A stretch of 64,000 nucleotides of DNA from Cordylochernes scorpioides (taxonomy: Eukaryota > Arthropoda > Arachnida > Pseudoscorpiones > Chernetidae), in the NCBI GenBank assembly GCA_030710605.1, contig CP092865.1, positions 28,096,801 to 28,160,800 of the forward strand. Direction: 5' to 3'. Under the pieces are notes generated by a model, which saw only the letters and a list, made by a program, of their open reading frames with translations, ran no database searches and was not told where the DNA came from. Positions 54,485 to 64,000 of this stretch are shown here, piece by piece. Both the position numbers and the translations under genes were made by a program. Position 1 is the stretch's first letter. Each line of letters starts with the position of its first letter.

Positions 54485-55045
54485 ATACGTAGGCACGATA
54501 TTCATGATGGTTAGCTATAGACTGATTTTTACAGTAAGCGCACTATATGTCTACACATATAGAAATTTTGTGTGTTTACTGTAAAAAGCATGTTCTACGC
54601 GTCTACACATATAGAAATTTTGTGTGTTTACTGTAAAAAGCATGTTCTACGCGTCTACACATGTAGAAAAGTTGTGTGTTTACTGTAAAAAGCATGTTCT
54701 AAGCGTCTACACATGTTGAAATGTTGTGTGTTTACTGTAAAAATCATGTTCTACGCGTCTACACATGTTGAAATGTTGTGTGTTTACTGTAAAAATCATG
54801 TTCTACGCGTCTACACATATAGAAATGTTGTGCGCTTACTGTACAAGGCATGTTCTATGCGTCTACATATGTAGAAAGCATTTCGACTTTTGCGCACTTA
54901 CACGTTGTCAGAGCTCCATTTTGGTGAATTGCATTCGCTATTGGGGTTGGAATTATGTAAGAAACAGGGTATTTGAAGAAAAAAAGCTCAATGCGAGATT
55001 CGATCTTGAGTCATGGTTGACTAAAATCAACAGTACTATTACCGT
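54485..55045 (-). mobile_element. SINE expanded by an internal tandem repeat
   Basis: Inverse SINE: 3' end near 54485-54545 (CATGATGGTTAGC), body from 54890 (TTTCGACTTTTGCGCACTTA, CAGAGCTCCATTTTGG), and B-box-like AGATTCGATCTTGAG near 54995. Between them the short body segment is replaced by the 52-bp array at 54549-54900. A 176-residue plus-strand frame runs across it, but it is repeat-derived and not a gene. Confidence 0.75.
54549..54900. repeat. 52-bp minisatellite arising inside the SINE
   Basis: GTCTACAC or GTCTACAT starts at 54549, 54601, 54653, 54705, 54757, 54809 and 54861, exactly 52 bp apart. Six full units plus part of a seventh. Each holds GTGTGTTTACTGTAAAAAGC and CATGTTCTACGC-type sequence, which derive from the SINE body. 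Confidence 0.95.
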
Positions 55046-56043
55046 TCCAACATCCCAAATATACATCTTTAACTTCAATAGTTGTCTTTTATACTTATAC
55101 ATTGTGGTGAAGATGTTGATTAATAAAAAGAATAAACTCGATGCAGTGTGTGTAAAATCTCTAATAAGCTACTCATCTGATGATTTTCCTCATACATGCG
55201 GCGCCCGCACGAACACTTCTCATGGAGGCAAAATCCATAAAATCAAATTTGATGCAACAACTGGACTAAGGCAACATCTAAATACCAAATTATAGCTAAA
55301 TATCGTCTTAGAGAATCCTGACTGAGGAGGCACACTGGTCTAAAAGACTGAGAGTTGGCTGGAATAACAATGTAAGAACTAGTGGAAGTCTACGAAAGAC
55401 TTTCCCCGTTCACGGTGGATGATATCACAAATAGACAAAGATAGATTGGCAAAAGTGGGACAGAGATAGACATATTGCTGAAGTCGATGAAGCGTATCCT
55501 TGAGGCGTGTACAGTCTGGCCACCAATTAGACATCCTTCTGTCAGACAATGTGACAATGGGGTCGTTTCAAAATATCACCTTTGTCACGCCACTCTTTTC
55601 TCACACACAACCTCTTTCTGTGGTGTTGTTACATTTATACTGAAGCTGCGACCTTACTGGACAACGCCAAATGTTGAACAAGGAAACCGAAGACCGAGAC
55701 AAATATTCTACCAACGGAGTCAAAACAATGAAAGATGAAAGACAAAGGAAATGCGCTGCTTAAAAACATGACATGACAGAAACCCTCTACAAAGACATTC
55801 AAGAATCTGAGACTTGGGACCAAATACTGATCCTATGATATATTTGTAAATCTTTTTCTCTTATCCCAAGTAATCAAATACGACTAAGATTTCTCACGAT
55901 GAGTTCCTTCTTCTTCTTTTTTTTTTTTTCTAGTCTTCAAACGCTTTTCACAATGTTAGCTTGAATCATGAATAGTATTGTATAATAATAGTTGCTGACT
56001 GCCACTAACACCAGGGACTTATTTTAGCCTTAAATAATGATTA
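55046..56043. other. anonymous DNA
   Basis: No supported gene. Frames at 55475-55738 and 55635-55823 overlap on opposite strands and are not convincing. Confidence 0.45.
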
Positions 56044-56259
56044 CACTCATGGAGAGGGAGAGATAAAACTCAAGGAAGTTGTATCTGGTATATCGGTATT
56101 CAGACAATAACTCTGAAAGATATTTGATACACACATATTGAATACACACGAGATAACTAAGTGTGAACAAAAATTTTTTTCTGTCTTCTTAAAAAGAAAT
56201 AGACGACCGAGACATTAACAAAAAAAAAAGTTCCACTTCTTCAAGTTTTGTCCATGAAA
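56044..56259. mobile_element. Tc1/mariner-type MITE, copy 3
   Basis: CACTCATGGA at the left, with TA before it, and AAGTTTTGTCCATGAAAT at the right. Inner sequence matches 17106-17307 and 14509-14700 (CACGAGATAACTAAGTGTGA). Confidence 0.7.
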
Positions 56260-57730
56260 TATGGACAAAATTAGGGATATGTGTAAAATAGAAAGAAATA
56301 ATACTATTTTCTTCTATATTTTATATATCTATATTATATATATATATATAGATAGACCTGAAAATTCTAAACTATTATGGACGCGTATGATTCTTTTGAA
56401 AATTAATCAATTTCTACTACCCTGCAATTTCTACTGCAATGGAAAAATTAATGGGAGGGCCTGGCTCATTAGTGGTGAACCCTCCCAGCAGTTTTGCCAG
56501 TTTAATCTACCATACCGCTGTTATATTACATTTTTCGATCTTCCTTTTATAGTGATACTGATTATAGACTCTTGGAATGGGTATTTTAGATGAACTATAG
56601 ACATAAGCTTTGAGGACAGTAGAATTACATACATTTATAAATATATAATAGTTTCGAATTTTCATAACAGATGGCGCGCTAATGCATCATAATATATAGA
56701 CCTAATTAATCTCTTATAAACCTATTTATACTGCTCAATATACAATGTACATAGTAAGGAGTAACATTGATGGAAAGAGAGAAAATGTTATCATATCTAA
56801 CATGTAGGAATTGATCAATATTTTCCTCGCAGTGGTTCCAATGAACGGAGGCTCATTTCTATGACTTGCAATATTCCAGTGGGATGGAAATTCTGCTTTG
56901 TGAAGTCAGACTTGATGAAAACCAGGCCTGATGAAGAACCTTAGTCTCGAAAGCTTAATCGCTTAATGATTTAAAAAAATGTATTGCTCGTCGTTTGAAA
57001 ACTTTATAAAGAAATTTCTAAAATATATTTCAAATAAGATTTTTCGTCAGGTAAAATGAAAAGCTTAAAGAATACGAGAGGGGTGCGCTTTTAAAAGGTT
57101 CATTTCAATGTTAATATATTGGTACTGTTTAGCATGGACGCTTAAGAGAGGATAGGTGCTCATTTGAAGAGCTCTAGAAGGAGTTATTTTTTAAATAAGA
57201 AAAAAATAGAATCCTAAGAGAGCCCGCTGCAAATACCAACAGCTTAATGACGTAAACTTAATGGGAACCACTTACTTTTCAACAGTCCAAGTAGCTTTTA
57301 GAGAAGTAGTTTGAATAGCTTGAAAAACTCGAATTTGTTTTCCTTGTTTGAAAGGAGGCAAAGGGAAAGTTGTATTTAGAATGTACCTTATGTATTTCCT
57401 CCAAGTTCAAACAGTTCAAGAACGGAGAGTTATTTTTATCTCTTCTCACCTAAAATACACATTTAAGGATTTCTCAAGTGTAGTTTAGAAATTTTCAAAT
57501 TTAATGATTTCTTCAGAGAAACGTTGTTTTTTACTCAAGGTTATTTAAAGAATGTGGCATAACTATTATAGAGTAGTTTGTTCTTTCTTACATTACTGGA
57601 AGTTCGGGCTGATGAGTTACTTCCATTTCTTTCTACCAGCTTCCTTGTCTCTTCAAAATTCAGTTCTGTGATTTGCTATTATTGACTGTATATAGATTTA
57701 TTAAAATGTATTATCAATCAAAGTTTAGAA
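56260..57730. other. AT-rich DNA with small repeats
   Basis: 56450-56530 is the short dispersed repeat (GGGAGGGCCTGGCTC). 56928-56955 is a Penelope-like or hammerhead-like CTGATGA...CGAAAGC motif. The rest is anonymous. Confidence 0.5.
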
Positions 57731-57734
57731 GGTT

Positions 57735-59300
57735 TTAAGTCAGTCAACAACTGACACAAATCAGCCAGCAGTTTGACACAAGCTAGCCAAAGATTTGAGG
57801 CAAGATAGCCAGCAAAAATACATAAAATAGGAACACTGACACACCACAGGCCAACGATGTGTCCCCAGACAATAAATCCAATTAACCCACCTCTATAAGC
57901 CAGATAACAGATAGACAGACACAAGCTAGGAATCCTGACACGACAGACCAACGGTGCCATCAGACAAGTAAATCCAATCAACACACTGACACAAGCCAGT
58001 TGACAGAGAGAGACAAGCCAGGAATCCTGACACGACAGACCAACGGTGCCACTAGACACGACAGACCAACGGTGCCATAAGACAAGGAAATCTAATCAAC
58101 ACACACTGATACAAGCCAGCTGACAGAGAGAAACAAGCCAGGAATCCTGACACGACAAACTAATGGTGCCACTAGACACGACAGACCAACGGTGTCATCA
58201 GACAAGTAAATCCAATCAACACACTGACACAAGCCAGTTGACAGAGAGAGACAAGCCAGGAATCCTGACACGACAGACCAACGGTGCCACTAGACACGAC
58301 AGACCAACGGTGCCATAAGACAAGGAAATCTAATCAACACACACTGATACAAGCCAGCTGACAGAGAGAAACAAGCCAGGAATCCTGACACGACAAACTA
58401 ATGGTGCCACTAGACACGACAGACCAACGGTGTCATCAGACAAGTAAATCCAATCAACACACGCCAGCTAACAGAGAGACACAAACCAGAAATCCTGACA
58501 CGACAGACCAACGGTGCTACCAGACAAGTAAATCCAATCAACACACGCCAGCTAACAGAGAGACACAAACCAGAAATCCTGACACGACGGACTAACTGTA
58601 CCATCAGACACGACAGACCAACGGTACCATCAGACAAATAAATCCAATCAACGCACGCCAGCTGACAGAGAGACGCAAACCAGGAATCCTGACAAGACGG
58701 ACTAACTGTACCATCAGACACGACAGACCAACGGTGCTACCAGACAAGGAAATCCAATCAACAAACGCCATTTGACAGAGAGACACAAACCAGGAATCCT
58801 GACAAGACGGACTAACTGTACCATCAGACACGACAGACCAACGGTACCATCAGACAAATAAATCCAATCAACACACGCCAGCTGACAGAGAGACACAAAC
58901 CAGGAATCCTGAAAAGACGGACTAACTGTACCATCAGACACGACAGACCAACGGTGCTACCAGACAAGGAAATCCAATCAACAAACGCCATCTGACAGAG
59001 AGACACAAACCAGGAATCCTGACAAGACGGACTAACTGTACCATCAGACACGACAGACCAACGGTACCATCAGACAAATAAATCCAATCAACACACGCCA
59101 GCTGACAGAGAGACACAAACCAGGAATCCTGAAAAGACGGACTAACTGTACCATCAGACACGACAGACCAACGGTGCTACCAGACAAGGAAATCCAATCA
59201 ACAAACGCCAGCTGACAGAGAGACACAAACCAGGAATCCTGACAAGACGGACTAACTGTACCATCAGACACGACAGACCAACGTTACCATCAGACAAAGA
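57735..59300. repeat. 110-bp tandem array with 220-bp higher order
   Basis: Units share AAATCCAATCAACA, GACAGAGAGACACAAACCAG and two adjacent copies of CGACAGACCAACGGT. Successive units start every 110 bp (for example 58604, 58714, 58824, 58934, 59044), and two unit types alternate from about 58.6 to 59.25 kb. The left units are longer and more varied. Minus-strand frames of 75 residues repeat with the same step; 110 is not a multiple of 3, and each frame stops in the next unit, so they are not a protein. Confidence 0.93.
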
Positions 59301-59484
59301 AGTCCACGGGCGTCGTGAGGATCATGACCCCGTTCTTGCCGCGCGTGGCGTAAGGCGAGAAGTGGATCCCAGCTGACACAGTGGGCCACTGAGGCCTCCA
59401 GGATTGTGATTTATCTCTTTTGGTGGCTGTACATGGCTTCTGGATGGAATTGCCCTCTGTGAATGCTAACTGTGATTTTCTCAT
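59290..59484 (-). other. candidate host exon fragment abutting the array
   Basis: The minus strand has a 64-residue frame. Its last part, GIHFSPYATRGKNGVMILTT then PVDFFV, uses almost only C/G third positions in an otherwise AT-rich window, which is strong coding character. A good acceptor, CCCACTGTGTCAG, ends at 59373, where the GC-rich part begins, so the exon may span about 59290-59372. The stop (TGA) lies in sequence shared with the 110-bp repeat, so the true 3' end may be lost. I do not recognise the protein. Confidence 0.4.
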
Positions 59485-59574
59485 ACTGACAGATCGGATT
59501 ATAAACTCGCATTTTTAAACAGATTTATTCTATTATACTAAATTTTTCAATGAAGACAAGTTTTTAAAAAAATC

Positions 59575-59745
59575 TTACCCCACCAGTGAATGCATTTAAC
59601 TAGGATGTGTTATGGAACCTTGCAAGTACCAAAAGAATTGCATAATATGTCTGTTCTGATAGTGTACTTAGAGTATAGGCAGTCGCGCGCCACTATCCAC
59701 CATGATTATCATGGCTTGTACTATGTGTATTTGGGATATTATTAC
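59575..59745 (+). mobile_element. SINE body, decayed
   Basis: CCCCACCAGTGAATGCA, GCAGTCGCGCGCCACTATCC and ATGATTATCATGGCTTGTAC follow the SINE body order. Head absent. Confidence 0.6.
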
Positions 59746-60344
59746 AAAATTGTATTAAATAGAGATGGCTATTTACGATAAAATCAAATCTAAAGAAGAG
59801 AGAAAAAATTCACTCTTGTTCCAATTTTACATAAACGATTTTGCTTGCTATGTACATGCACACGTGATTCGTCCATAACCTTTTTATCTATTAAATAGAA
59901 TTTTCTCTCCTCAATTCCCAAAATCAAATAAACTATGCCGACCTTATATCTTTGAATCTAAGTAGCATCAAAGACGAAATATTCGAACCACGTAAACGTC
60001 GTGTATATCTCATTCTGTAATTTGGAAGAATTACGTGTGTGACCTGTCTCTTCAAATATTGAAAGGATATCTTCCAGATATTTACATTTTAAACAAATTG
60101 CCATATAAAACCCAATAGAAATAAACAAAATAAACAAGATAACCATTCACACAACAACTCAGCAAAACCTGCCTTAAGAAGAAAGCTTTTTCTATTATCG
60201 ATGCAGCTCTCTGTTAAACGTAGAACTGTCAAAGTTACATTTGACATCATTAACACGATTTAATTTTAAATTTATTCAAACCTTCTCAAACGACCTTTTA
60301 TATTAAAATATCCAAAATCGAAAAATAAAATACTTAAAATACAA
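59746..60344. other. anonymous AT-rich DNA
   Basis: No gene or family recognised. Confidence 0.5.
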
Positions 60345-60346
60345 AA

Positions 60347-60425
60347 AGAGTCGGTGGACGAGTGAATAAAACCCTCGATTCCCTACAGCCATGAACCGGG
60401 ATCGAATCCCGCGTTTGACCCTTTG
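60347..60425 (+). mobile_element. SINE tRNA-like head, isolated
   Basis: GTCGGTGGACGAGTG, then CAGCCATGAACCGGGATCGA with a B box GGGATCGAATCCC. The body is missing. A related head lies inverted at about 63150-63240. Confidence 0.6.
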
Positions 60426-60579
60426 TTTTAATATGTGAATAACTTTCCCATATTATTATTATTGCAAATATCATAAGCTAGGTTTCTCTTTTTAAAAAGT
60501 GATTTTGGAGCAAGAACAAGTACTTAAAAAGACATATTTAGTTTCCTGAAAAAAAAAGTGGAATTAGCATAAGTAGATA

Positions 60580-60756
60580 CAGTTAAACCTGTCTATAGCG
60601 CCCCCTCTTGGGACTCACCAAAATAGGGTGCTATAGAGAGGGGGTGCTATAGACAGGTCACTTTTAATGTAAATCGCATCGTACTACGTATTTAAAATCG
60701 GGCGCTATAGAGAGGGAGGCGCTATTTAGAGGGGGCGCTATAGACAGGTTTAACTG
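60580..60756. mobile_element. pogo-type MITE, family 3
   Basis: Terminal inverted repeats CAGTTAAACCTGTCTATAGC and its inverse, about 28 bp, flanked by TA on both sides (60578-60579, 60757-60758). 177 bp. Sub-terminal GGGCGCTATAGAGAGGG blocks repeat inside. Confidence 0.85.
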
Positions 60757-61910
60757 TATGCTGAGTTGGGCAAGGAGCATGAATCTCTTGAGAATCTGAA
60801 CTCGCAATGATAAACTTTTATCTACATTTTGAATCGAGTAAAAATCCTTCTTCCCTAACGGGACTATCTCCCCAATTATAATCAACAGGTTGAAGCTAGA
60901 ACAGTCCTTGTCTATAACGAGAACCTGTGTTATCCGGTCTACATCAGTGGACGGTCTAGACAGGTTTTACAGTAGGTATATATCATATATCAGATAGGAT
61001 ATGCAGGTCCAAACCTCCAACAATTGGCCCAATTCGTGAATGGCCAGCCAGCCACAATTATGATCCATTAGAGGCCATTGTTGAGAAGCCTTTGTCCAAT
61101 CTCTGAATGTCGCCTTCCAGCATGTGCGACAATTTAGCCTAGTTGTGCCAATTGCCTATTTACCTTATATTGTGATAATTGCTCTTTTGTGTTCAAATAT
61201 TTGCCACGTCGTATACTAGTTCATTCATCTATACCTTAGCCCTCTCTTACCAAGACCTTCCATGCAAAACGTCTTACGACTTATGGACAACAATCAAAGG
61301 GGCTTACTGATTTAGTGTTTTATTTAAAAAACGTGAAAAACAAATATTAAAAAAATAATAATTCCCTGATCGTTCATTTGAAAGTTACTGATGGCCGTAC
61401 CATCTATCTTAATATTTTGACTAATTGTTAATTTTCAAAAAAATCAAATATATAATATTTTATCATAGTTTTGTCTTTTCTCTATATATTTAAATGGTTA
61501 TCTTCACGTATTCCTTTTATAGCCAGCATATGACGCGTAACTGCCAAAGCTCCACTGAAAGGTTTTTATTACCTTGATTTTTTTAATCAATATTTTTCAT
61601 ATAAATATTAAAAAAACTCTCTTATGTTTTAATGTTATAGTACATTATATTTACACCACATAAATTTCTATTTATATTATACATTACTCTGTGTGTTGTG
61701 GAATTGAAAATATCATAAAACATATTATAGATATCTATTCCTATAAATTGCACATATTTACAGCAACTTTTAGCTAATTGATTCCTTACTGTTTGTTCTA
61801 TTCAATGTTTTGTTATTTTTCTTGAATATCAAACTCATACACGATTTGAATTTTCATATCTTCTTTCCAAAATATAAGGTCTAAAACATTTTGCTACCGC
61901 TCGGTCACTT
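60757..61910. other. anonymous DNA
   Basis: 60895-60975 resembles another decayed pogo-type terminus pair (GTCTATAACG, AGACAGGTTTTACAGTA). No gene recognised. Confidence 0.45.
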
Positions 61911-61913
61911 TCA

Positions 61914-62034
61914 TAATAGACTTCATCGTTACGAATAATCTCATCAAAGGACATATTCAACTCTACGTTCATCATCTAGGTGATAACCTTACCAGATGAT
62001 TTAGATGAGATTATTTGTAAAGATGAAGTCTATT
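61914..62034. mobile_element. short fold-back element
   Basis: AATAGACTTCATCGTTACGA at the left is mirrored as TTTGTAAAGATGAAGTCTAT at the right, with arms of about 33 bp around a 50-bp core. It directly abuts an R1 copy. Confidence 0.65.
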
Positions 62035-62036
62035 AC

Positions 62037-62225
62037 TCTTCTTCTTCTTTCTTATCTCCACTCAATCACACTAAGGTATCAAGCTTGTAAAGCTTGAGAC
62101 TTTTGATGGTGACTGCCGGGGAAGAGTAGAGCTCATCAATGGATGAGTTTGACAACCAACATGATTGGGTGAAATAGAATGCCTCTGCCTTTGTCATTAA
62201 GACTGGAAGCACTACTAAAGTGACC
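62037..62225 (-). mobile_element. retroposon R1, copy 5, partial
   Basis: CTTCTTCTTTCTTATCTCCA then the family body to CATTAAGACTGGAAGCACTA. The right half is missing and about 50 extra bases lie near 62095-62145. Confidence 0.65.
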
Positions 62226-62838
62226 TAGAGCTATCGAGAGTTTTCATAATTGTACAATTAAAAAAAATCACATCGAATTATCTGAACATCTTTATTTATC
62301 TTTATTAATGATATCTGTACAATACTATTTATTCTTTCTCCACAAGGTCAGGTTCTAACAGGAATAAGTTGCTTGAGTTAAAAGGAATAAGTTGGCCATC
62401 TAAGAAGAAGGTCGAATTCTGCCCATTCTACTTCTTTAGAAGAAAGACCAAAGGAATTAGCCATGCTAGAATACAATATCAGGATCACTGCCTCGATATG
62501 GCGAGATTCTAAAGAAGATCACAAGAATGGTAATATCCTTTAGAAACAAAGGCTAATAACAAAAGGCAGCTAGAGAACTAAACCATTCCACTGTTATCCA
62601 TCCAACTGGTTCTCCAGAATGAATCAAAGGTGCTGATAAAACAAAAGGCTTGGTGGAGTATCATTCCACTTGTAGATGAATGTTTAGTTTCCTATAGAAA
62701 CATCATGAAAGGATGATGTCTTTCTTTAAAAAGTAAAGATATAACAAGAAAACCTTTTTGTGAGATAGAGAATGTGCCAAAAATGCCCCAATAAACATTT
62801 TCTCGGCATTCTTATAATAAGAATTGAAGTAACAAGTT
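62226..62838. other. anonymous DNA
   Basis: No gene or family recognised. Confidence 0.5.
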
Positions 62839-62839
62839 C

Positions 62840-63065
62840 ATATTATATCTATAGTATATGTTTGAAAATTGAGCAATCCATATATTCAATTATTTTTAAA
62901 TATTTATCTTGGATCATATATTTTATTTTCCAATATTTCGTATGGCAATCTTGTTCCCCGAAGAAGTTTGGCGTGTTGCAATATGAAATATTGGAGAAAA
63001 TAAAATATATGATCAAAGATATTAAATCCAAGCATTTTAAAATAATATATAGTATATATATAATC
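62840..63065. repeat. long hairpin, probable MITE
   Basis: Core arms 62906-62948 and 62975-63020 are near-perfect inverted copies (GATCATATATTTTATTTTC on the left). Weaker pairing extends outward to about 62840 and 63065. The open frames on both strands here (113 and 60 residues) are a by-product of the palindrome. Confidence 0.7.
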
Positions 63066-63149
63066 CTGTTCCAGAATAACTTTATTAGGTACAGCTCAAA
63101 AATAGCAACCTAGCTTATGTTATTTATAATGAAAAATATGAACAGGTTC

Positions 63150-63245
63150 TTTACAGAAAAACAGTTACCAATATGGGATACAATCCTGGTTCATGGCTGT
63201 CGGAAACCAAAGGTTTATAACGCCAGCCACCAACTCTTAGTATAT
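63150..63245 (-). mobile_element. SINE tRNA-like head, isolated, inverted
   Basis: The minus strand reads AGAGTTGGTGGCTGGCG and CAGCCATGAACCAGGATTGT, related to 60347-60425. The B box is degraded. Confidence 0.5.
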
Positions 63246-63649
63246 ATATACTATTAATAAAATCAAATATTTTTTGTTAAAGAATGTAAATTATAAAATA
63301 ATTATATAATCCGATAATGCAAATGAACATTACTAGATATAAGAACGCCATTTATTGAAATAAATGTCAACTAAACTTTCTTTAAATTTACTCATTTTGG
63401 CTGAAAACTATTTTTTGATAAATCGATAAAAGCTAACTATTTTCCAGTTTGGGACTGTAGGTCTTGGTCAGCATGGAGAAAGCTGTACATAACGACCTGT
63501 CAAGATCAAGATAGGAACATGAAGACGTCCTAACGATTCGTTTAAAAGGTAAAGGCCGAGTTTTTGATTGAAGACGGAGGAAAAAAGGAAGACTATATAG
63601 AGAGGAATATAGGTAGAATAGAAAATATTCTAAAGGAAACTATATTATA

Positions 63650-64000
63650 CGAGGGGCATCCAATAAATAAGTTTCCCTATTTTTTTTTCGGCGAACGAAA
63701 CGTTGCAAAAATTAGTTAGTAGGTAAGAAATGGTCACTAGGATGCGTTGGAAGCTGGTGACCTTTCAAAATCACTCTACTCGTACGCGCAAGTTCGTAGC
63801 GCTTCAGTTTCCATGGAGCTACCACTGGTGAACGTGTCCACTTGCGAACTCCGTTCTGTAATTCGTTTTTCCACAGCGAAAAATGAAACTGCGGTCAATA
63901 TTCATCGCAATTTAGTGTCAGTGTATGGTGAAGGATGTATGAGCATTCAAATGGTTCGCCGATGGCGTTCATGGTTCTTGGAAGGACGGCAAAACATGCA
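63650..64000 (+). mobile_element. mariner transposon, second family, cut by window end
   Basis: CGAGGGGCATCCAATAAATA follows a TA (63648-63649) and looks like a mariner terminal repeat. The transposase start lies 163 bp inside. Only the 5' 351 bp are in the window. Confidence 0.8.
63813..64000 (+). CDS. mariner transposase, N-terminal 62 residues
   Basis: From the ATG at 63813 the frame is open to the window end: MELPLVNVSTCELRSVIRFS, then HRNLVSVYGEGCMSIQMVRR, then WRSWFLEGRQNM. This is the N-terminal DNA-binding helix-turn-helix region of mariner transposases (the YGEGCMSIQMVRRW block is typical). It would bind the element's terminal repeats. The catalytic domain lies beyond the window, so intactness cannot be judged. 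No stop or frameshift is seen so far. It differs clearly from the 11.9-kb mariner. Confidence 0.82.
   Translation, partial: MELPLVNVSTCELRSVIRFSTAKNETAVNIHRNLVSVYGEGCMSIQMVRRWRSWFLEGRQNM

Noticed and set aside
54765-55295. 176-residue plus-strand frame
   Set aside because: It runs through the 52-bp array and an inverted SINE, including the tRNA-like head. No coding character outside the repeat.
58410-59271. Series of similar 75-103 residue minus-strand frames that look like a repetitive protein
   Set aside because: They step by 110 bp, which is not a multiple of 3, and each ends inside the next unit. They are a by-product of the tandem array.
62772-63113. 113-residue plus-strand frame
   Set aside because: AT-rich and produced by a palindrome that also opens the opposite strand.

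Overview
This window is non-coding, repeat-rich, AT-rich DNA from an animal nuclear genome. The mobile-element spectrum points to an invertebrate and probably an arthropod: a Mag-like Ty3/Gypsy element, mellifera-type mariner, jockey-like LINE tails, Penelope-like fragments and tRNA-derived SINEs. The LINE tails remind me of those common in arachnids, but that is a recollection, not a measurement. I find no complete host protein-coding gene. Candidate host remnants are a GC-rich exon-like piece near 59.3 kb, a GC-rich open stretch near 53.2 kb, a possible terminal exon near 0.55 kb and a U6 snRNA copy near 21.7 kb. Layout: 0.79-5.48 kb is a complete, apparently very young Ty3/Gypsy retrotransposon with 181-bp LTRs that look identical, a 5-bp target duplication, a PBS, a PPT and one uninterrupted 1334-residue Gag-Pol frame. 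6.6-17.3 kb is a mosaic of LINE 3' tails (one inside a 290-bp palindrome), Penelope-like fragments, pogo-type MITEs (one split by a LINE insertion), an internally deleted mariner pseudogene, a SINE and an inverted pair of Penelope-like ends. 17.3-25.2 kb holds more LINE tails and MITEs, a long TA run, the U6 copy inside GA-rich DNA and a second SINE. Tandem arrays then dominate: about 137 bp at 25.3-26.5 kb, 131 bp at 30.1-31.6 kb, 140 bp at 35.8-36.4 kb, 54/62 bp at 38.2-39.3 kb, 43 bp at 45.5-45.9 kb, 75 bp at 46.2-47.8 kb, 20 bp at 49.4-50.5 kb, 52 bp inside a SINE at 54.5-54.9 kb and 110/220 bp at 57.7-59.3 kb. Between the arrays lie SINEs, a 310-352 bp retroposon family (R1), LINE tails, Penelope-like fragments and a 381-bp miniature LTR element (43.6-44.0 kb) made of two LTRs, a PBS and a PPT with almost nothing between them. 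The window ends inside a second mariner. Nothing here forms an operon or pathway. The interest lies in how elements nest, shrink and seed tandem arrays, and in hammerhead-like motifs that recur in the Penelope-like remnants.
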